DNA of 64,000 nucleotides, from NCBI GenBank assembly GCA_001599755.1, contig BCHX01000003.1, positions 5,249,355-5,313,354 of the forward strand. The letters run 5' to 3'. The notes under the pieces were generated by a model, which made no database searches, had not been told where the DNA came from, and was given only the letters and a program-made list of their open reading frames with translations. Origin of the DNA: Gliomastix tumulicola (Eukaryota; Ascomycota; Sordariomycetes; Hypocreales; Bionectriaceae). A program made the position numbers and the translations under genes. Positions 58,231 through 64,000 of the stretch are shown here, one piece after another (the stretch's first letter is position 1; the number at the start of each line of letters is the position of its first letter).

Positions 58231-59099
58231 TTCTCTGTAGAAATACTATATAATGTCTACCTCTAAGGAGTTATAAACCTATAATTTAAAGAAGGGGACC
58301 ACCTACTCCTTAAACTAGAGTACTAATTATATGACTAGATTTCATGGATCTCATGCTATATATATACCTATAAGGAATATATAGAGTAGAAGGCCGCTAA
58401 TAGGATATACCCTATACACAATAAACTTAACCCTATTATTAAACCTTACTAGGTATATAAGATAGAAGCCTATAAGGTATAATAAGTTTAATATAGAGAA
58501 GTAATAATCTAATTCATAGGATCTAAGAGCTATTAGGACTTTAATACCCTTAATAATTACTAGGATAAGTACTATAAGGTCTACTAATAATAGAAGGTTA
58601 ATAAATAGCATAAATAGTAAAAGCAAAAAGCAGAATAATATACATAGAGGCTCACACACTAATAGCAGCAAGATGAAAAGTAATGTTAAAAATAATAGCA
58701 GTAGGAGGAAGAACTACTAGCAGAGGAACCTATAAGGAAAACCACTACTATAAACATCTTTAATAAATATTACCCCTATAAGGAATATGGGCTAAATAAA
58801 GACCTTAATAGTATCTATAGAGATTTATATTACATAGGGAACTAAGGGTTTAACTTTAATACTAGGCTTAGAGGAACCCTAGATAACCTTATTTAATACT
58901 AATATATTATAAGGAACTACTATAATAGATGTAAATAACACCCTACATAGGAGGAAGTATACTATACTATTAATAATATTCCTATTCACCATTAAAATAA
59001 TAATTAGGCAAAAAACTAGATATATTAAATATAATATAGGCCATAAACTAACAAACCCCTTAAATAAACCTAAGAGCTTTATAAGGTAGATAGAAAGAC

Positions 59100-62000
59100 C
59101 TAAGGAGACTAATAAGTATTACTTTAGAAGTTTAAATATAGGGATATAGCTTTAAGGTGTTATTAGATAGTGGAGCTACCTATAATATTATTTCACCTAA
59201 GTTAATATACCTATATTAGCTACTATAATATAAGAAAAAGAAGCTTAAGACACTTAGCACCTTACTTAAGCCTAAATATAGAAAATTAGAGCTAGTAGTA
59301 GATAAGGAGACTAATTACCTCTCTTACACTATAGTTAGCTAAGAAATACCTATTTAGTTTAATATCCTTAACTTAAATAAAGAAAATATAGTACTAAAAT
59401 TTAAATAGTTATAGATAAATAACCCTATAGTTAACTAGAGTAACAGCTATTTAATATGGTGGGATATATTAAAGCTCCTAGACTATTAATATCTAGAAAA
59501 GATAAAATTTCATAATAGACCTACCTAGGTAGTAGACCTTAATAGAAGGACTAGAAGAGCACTTAATAAATAGAAATAAGATATAGTAATAACCTAGATA
59601 GTAATGTACCCTAATTATAAACTTACTCTATAATAAGAATAATAAATCAAGAAGCAAGTACTTAGCTAGATGAAGCACTACTTCTAAGGTGTAAAACTAT
59701 ATATAGAAAAGAAGTTATAGGAAAAATAAGAGGCCCCTATAGATAAAATGGAATATATTCCACTATAGTACTACATCTACGAGAAGCTATTTATAGATAA
59801 ACTTAAGATAGGACTCCTAGAGCATATAGAATAGGACCACAAAATCAAAATTATAGATGGTAAGAACCCTTTATTTAGTAAGATATACCTACTTAACTAG
59901 CTGTAGCTTAAGACTCTAAGAGAGTACCTTAATAAAATACTACAAAAAGGATATATCTAATACTTAATATCATTAGTAGGCTACCCTATTATATTTATAT
60001 TAAAGAAGAATAGAAAGCTTAAGCTATATATTAACTACTAAATGCTAAACGCTATCATAAAGAAAGATAAAACACTACTACTACTCATAAATAAGCTTAA
60101 GGATAGGCTTACTAGTAGTAATATCTTTACTACACTTAACCTTAAGGGAGTATATAACCTTATCTAAATTAAGGAAGGAGATAAGTAGAAAATAGTATTT
60201 CACATTAAATTTAGACTTTTTAAATACTTAGTTATACCCTTTAGGCTTACTAACACCCTAGCTATATTTTAAAGAATAATTAATAATATACTATAAGAAT
60301 ACCTTAATATATTTATAGTTATATACCTTAATAATATCCTTATCTACTTTAAGAATAAGTAGTAACATAAGGAATATATCTATAAGGTCCTTATAAAGCT
60401 ATAAGAGGTAAATCTACTTATTAACCTAGAAAAAAGCAATTTCCATACTAAGGAAGTGGAATTTCTTAGATATATTATCTAATTAGGCAAGATTACTATA
60501 GAACTAGCAAAAGTAGCCATAGTCAAGGAATAAGTATAGCCTAAGTCTATTAAAGAAATTTAAGTATTTATTAGTTTTATAAACTACTACCAATACTTTA
60601 TTAAGGACTTTAGCAAAATCATAAACCCACTTATAGAAGCTACTAAGAAGGATCAAGAGTTTAAATAGATACTAATATACCAGTAAGTATTTAACAAGAT
60701 CAAAAACCACATTACATTAAAACCTATACTTATTATATTTAATCCTAAGAAACCTATTAAACTAGAAACAAATACTTCCAATTTTATAGTTGTAGGGTAA
60801 ATAGGATAACAAGATAACTAAGGTAGAATTAGACCTATTACATTCTTCTCATGAAAGTTGCATGGAGTAAAACTAAACTACCCTATCTATAATAAGGAAT
60901 TTTTAGTAATAGTACTATACTTCAAGGAGTACTAATACTACCTACTAGAGAGTAAGCATAAGGTGATGGTGTATACTAATTATAAGAATATTATATACTT
61001 TATAATAACATAGGAACTTAATAGTTAATAACTATACTATATAGAAATAATAGTTAAATTTAACTATAAAATTATCCATAGGAAGGGATTAAAAAACAGA
61101 AGAGCTAATACATTAAGCTAAAAACTAAAGTATAATATAGGATATATTATCACAAAAGGACAAGTCTTCAAGCAAATAGATAATAGCAAAGTCTAGTAAA
61201 TCTAGCTCAATATGATTAGAAGAGGTAGGCAGGTTAACACTACCTATACACTACTAATTAGAAATAATAACAGACCTAGCATCCATATTAACAAAAGTAA
61301 CAAAAAATAACCATAAATAACACCTACTAGCACCCTTAATATAATTAAGGTATAGGTTAAATAATATAAAAACAGAGAATTATCTAAGGATATCTTATAG
61401 GATAATGGCTATATAGTTTATTTGCCCTTAGCACTAGATAATAGCCTCCTAGGAGTGTGAGAAACATGGAGTAAAGTAGAAAACCATATATAGGTACCTA
61501 TAGAGCTATAAGAATAACTCATTAAGGAAGTCCATAGGGACCCCATAGTGGGACACCCTAGGATCCAAAGGACCCTTAAATAAGTTAAATAAAGCTACAA
61601 CTAGGAAGGAATTAATAAGGATATGGAGAAGATTATAAGATAATATTAAGAGTATCACCTTACTAAGCTAGCATAATATAAACCCTATGGAAGACTATAA
61701 CTACTACTAGTCCTAATAGAACCATAGACCTCCATTATATAGGATCATATTATAAAGCTACTACACTCCTCTAGACTAAACAACAATAAGAAGTATAATA
61801 GTATATTTATTATTATAGACCACTTCACGAAGTATACCTACTTCATCTTATACTAGGAAGAAAGTGACATAGAAGTACTAGCACACTAATTTATTAAGAT
61901 AGTAGTAAGCTAATATAGGCTACTAGATAAAATTATTTCTAATAGAGGGATAATATTCACATCTAAGTTTTAGTAAAGCTTAATGGCGAGACTTAAAGTT

Positions 62001-62760
62001 AACTATAAACTTAATATAGTATAACACCTATAAATAGATAGATAAATAGAAAGACTTAATCAGACGCTTAAAATATACCTTAGATACTATATTAATTATA
62101 ATTAAGATAACTAGGTTAAATACCTACTAATAGCCTAGTTTATATATAACTTAGCACTATAAGAATCCATAAAAGTATTACTATTTAAAGCCAACTATAA
62201 ATATAAACTAATATAGTAAAAGCAGCCTAGGGAAGGGCTACTTATAGGAAGAGCTATCCTTATAGTATAAGAACTACTTAACTTATATAATAAGATATAA
62301 TAATAACTTAAGTTTATATAAGGACATATAACAAAATATTATAACTAAGGAAGGTTAAGGGGACTAACCTTTAAAGAGGGAGAGATAGTCTACCTACTCT
62401 AATAAGGAATTATAATAATATAACCAAGCAATAAATTAGACTATAAAAAACTTAGACTATTTAAGGTTAAGAAGAAAATTTCAATAGCCAACTACTAACT
62501 CTTACTACCTATAAATATATAGCTATACCTAATTTTTTATATTTCACTTTTAGAACTAGTATTAGAGGGCACTTAGATTAATAAACCACACCTACATATT
62601 AAAGTGCATAATAAAGTATTTAAAGTAAAAGCAATTTTAAATAAATAGAGAGTCAATAATAAAGATAAATACAAAGTTAAATAAAAAGGATATAAAAGCA
62701 AATATAACACCTAGGAACTAGTTAAGAACCTAAAGGGCGCCTAGTACTTACTAATAGCAT
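59100..62760 (+). pseudogene. Decayed pol region: protease, RT, RNase H, integrase, chromodomain
   Basis: The aspartic protease motif D-S-G-A survives at about 59166-59177. In reverse transcriptase the Y-x-D-D box at 60324-60335 reads Y-L-N-N, both catalytic Asp codons having changed. The RNase-H-like stretch 'YPIYNKEFL' pattern is near 60885-60915. Integrase fragments are recognisable at about 61945-61990 and 62030-62090 ('ERLNQTLK' pattern). Last, at about 62630-62757, a chromodomain-like block has 'DKYKVK', a stop where Trp is expected, then 'KGYKSKYNT'. This defines a chromovirus. Entirely inactivated by stops. Confidence 0.75.
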
Positions 62761-63200
62761 ACCACTAAAATCACCCTAAGTAACACCCTTAAGCAACCTA
62801 GCTAGTAAATTATCACTAAGTGGAACACCTAACTAATTAAACACCTTAGTAGAGCAAGCCTGCTGCATCTAGGCAAGAGCCTCTTACTCCTGCTACTACA
62901 CCTGCTCTAGCTCCTCCTTCTAGGCCTTTTCCTCTGCCTTTATCTGCTCCTCCTCTTCTAACTCCTCTATTAAGGATAGATTTTTCTTCACCATCTCTAC
63001 ACCCTTTATATAGAGTAACCTCTATTACTTACATAAATAACTAATCTATACTATAGTCTTAATAAGTAATACCTTAGTATTCTCCTCCTCACGCTTTAAG
63101 TGCCCTAGCTTAGACTAAACCTAGTCCACTATAATAATTAATACTAGCTAAAAAGGATAATAGGAAAAGCACTTATAAAACACTATTAGGATATAAGAAC
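62740..63200 (-). pseudogene. Antisense coiled-coil reading frame inside the retroelement
   Basis: On the strand opposite to pol, downstream of the chromodomain, one frame stays readable for more than 130 codons if TAG/TAA are taken as mutated Gln or Trp codons. It contains 'YIKGVEMVKKNLSLIEELEE' followed by a Glu/Lys/Gln-rich, coiled-coil-like stretch and 'SDNLLARLLKGV'. The same frame recurs in the copies at about 49.9-50.2 kb and 51.4-51.6 kb. It is not part of the standard gag-pol plan; whether it was ever translated is unknown. Confidence 0.45.
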
Positions 63201-63512
63201 AATTACACAAGTGACCTAAAAAGAAGTATAAGTGACACTAATTAATACCCTAGAGGATAAAACAATCTAATAACCCTTTTTTAATACAATAGCTATAAGG
63301 GAAGGCCTTAAAACCCTTAGTGGTAATATATAAGGAGGTAGCAATGTAATAATCTTTAGAGCTCTATTATTTAAATAATTTTATAACACAACTTAACATC
63401 TTATTAATAGAGAGAAAATAAGGGATATAAAACAAGATAATAAGAACTTACAAGTGGGCGCCATACTACTTAAGTAGGTCTTAGGATAAAGACCTTTAAA
63501 GGGGAGAGATTA

Positions 63513-63712
63513 TATTATAACCTAATTAATATAGTTATAGGATTATAGACTAAGTGGGTTATATAGACATGGATAGAAGGATATTCCATCCCAATAAAAG
63601 AACTTACCCTATACCTAGGGTTCACAAGGAATAAGTGAACCACTAAGTGAACTAAAGTATAAACCACTTAGTGAACCACTTAGTAAACCACATAGTAAAC
63701 CAAGAACACCTA
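63513..63712 (+). repeat. LTR copy d, truncated 3' LTR
   Basis: Matches the first ~200 bp of LTR copy c, from TATTATAACCTAATT to the ACACCTAG block, then stops. Ordinary, balanced-composition sequence follows at once. The missing ~275 bp means no target-site duplication can be checked on this side. Confidence 0.75.
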
Positions 63713-64000
63713 GCCCCTAGTAATCCGCGTTTTTACGCCATAAATATTTTCCAGCCCAGCGTAGAGTCCCCCTGTCAGGGGTACTGCACGGGCCACCATG
63801 ACCATTTTCCGCCATAAATATTCTTTCATAATTACAGACAGAATTGACCAGGAAACCAGTCCCCCCAGATCCACTCTCAACTACGTACGGACCGTGTTCC
63901 TGCAGTCGTCCTTGGCTTGTATGTTTCGTATGGCTGATAGCATTATACCGTTACTGCATGTATTTGTTGGGCTGGGGGTTGCAACGGGTTGAGGAGGGCG
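63713..64000. other. Right flank of the retroelement block
   Basis: About 290 bp of balanced-composition DNA. Contains a direct repeat CGCCATAAATATT at 63736-63748 and 63810-63822 and a CCCCTG-T-CAGGGG hairpin at 63769-63781. A 64-codon plus-strand frame (63798-63992) has no recognisable features. It does not continue the DUF3176 gene cut at 48914. Confidence 0.4.

Larger units (their letters stand above)
56117..63712 (+). mobile_element. Ty3/gypsy chromovirus element, plus orientation, nearly complete, RIP-mutated
   Basis: 5' LTR 56117-56594, internal region 56595-63512, polypurine tract AAAGGGGAGAG at about 63498-63508 and a truncated 3' LTR 63513-63712. The internal order is gag with zinc knuckle, protease, reverse transcriptase, RNase H, integrase, then a chromodomain, the layout of fungal chromoviruses. 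Reading frames are broken every few codons by TAG/TAA, mostly where Trp or Gln codons are expected. No open frame longer than about 100 codons survives. Confidence 0.85.

Noticed and set aside
58351..58671. 106-codon minus-strand frame of mostly hydrophobic residues
   Set aside because: It is a chance frame in RIP-mutated AT-rich DNA: antisense to the plus element's internal region, Leu/Ile/Tyr-rich with no family pattern.

Overview
The window is nuclear DNA of a filamentous ascomycete (Pezizomycotina, most likely a Sordariomycete). The protein-coding genes carry short GT-AG introns of about 40-110 bp. The families are typically fungal: Zn2Cys6 regulators, a rhodopsin-like 7TM protein, and DUF3176, SNG1/DUF3533 and CmcJ/NvfI proteins. 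The last quarter is a retrotransposon block in which almost every CpA/TpG has become TpA, the mark of repeat-induced point mutation (RIP). Exon borders below were worked out by eye from splice sites and reading frame; for every intact spliced model the exon lengths sum to a multiple of three.

0-24 kb is an accessory region of transporters and oxidative enzymes: a Dal5/TNA1-type permease, a DUF1365 protein, a monocarboxylate-porter-like MFS, a 2-oxoglutarate/Fe(II) oxygenase, a rhodopsin-like 7TM protein, a HotDog thioesterase-like protein, a COG2907 FAD amine-oxidase-like protein, a cytochrome P450, a truncated SNG1-like gene, a CmcJ/NvfI-family oxygenase, a small ORF and a DHA1-type MFS. DUF1365 and COG2907 are known partners of cyclopropane-fatty-acid-synthase-like methyltransferases, but no such methyltransferase lies here. 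No polyketide synthase, NRPS or terpene synthase was seen.

25-43.5 kb looks like an aromatic catabolic cluster. It holds a secreted BBE-type FAD oxidase, an extradiol (type I) ring-cleavage dioxygenase, a short-chain dehydrogenase, a phenol-hydroxylase-type FAD monooxygenase, a fumarylacetoacetate-hydrolase-family enzyme, a Zn2Cys6 regulator, a sugar/quinate-type permease and a second Zn2Cys6 regulator. The inferred logic is hydroxylation to a catechol, meta cleavage, then C-C or hydratase chemistry by the FAH-family protein, with its own importer and regulators. An identical 15-mer (GGCCGGAGGATCTTC) lies upstream of the monooxygenase and in the divergent FAH/regulator promoter. CGG-type palindromes occur upstream of the monooxygenase, the permease and the anhydro-MurNAc kinase.

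44-49 kb holds an intact AnmK-type anhydro-N-acetylmuramic acid kinase (a bacterial cell-wall-recycling enzyme), an NmrA-like pseudogene with two frameshifts and a stop, and a DUF3176 membrane-protein gene whose 5' end is cut off by the retrotransposon block.

48.9-63.7 kb is a Ty3/gypsy chromodomain (chromovirus) block arranged as a large inverted repeat: a minus-strand arm (49.0-56.1 kb, with an extra LTR plus partial internal unit) and a plus-strand, nearly complete element (56.1-63.7 kb). Both are riddled with TAG/TAA codons. Downstream of the chromodomain each copy carries a decayed antisense coiled-coil reading frame. Ordinary base composition resumes at 63.71 kb.
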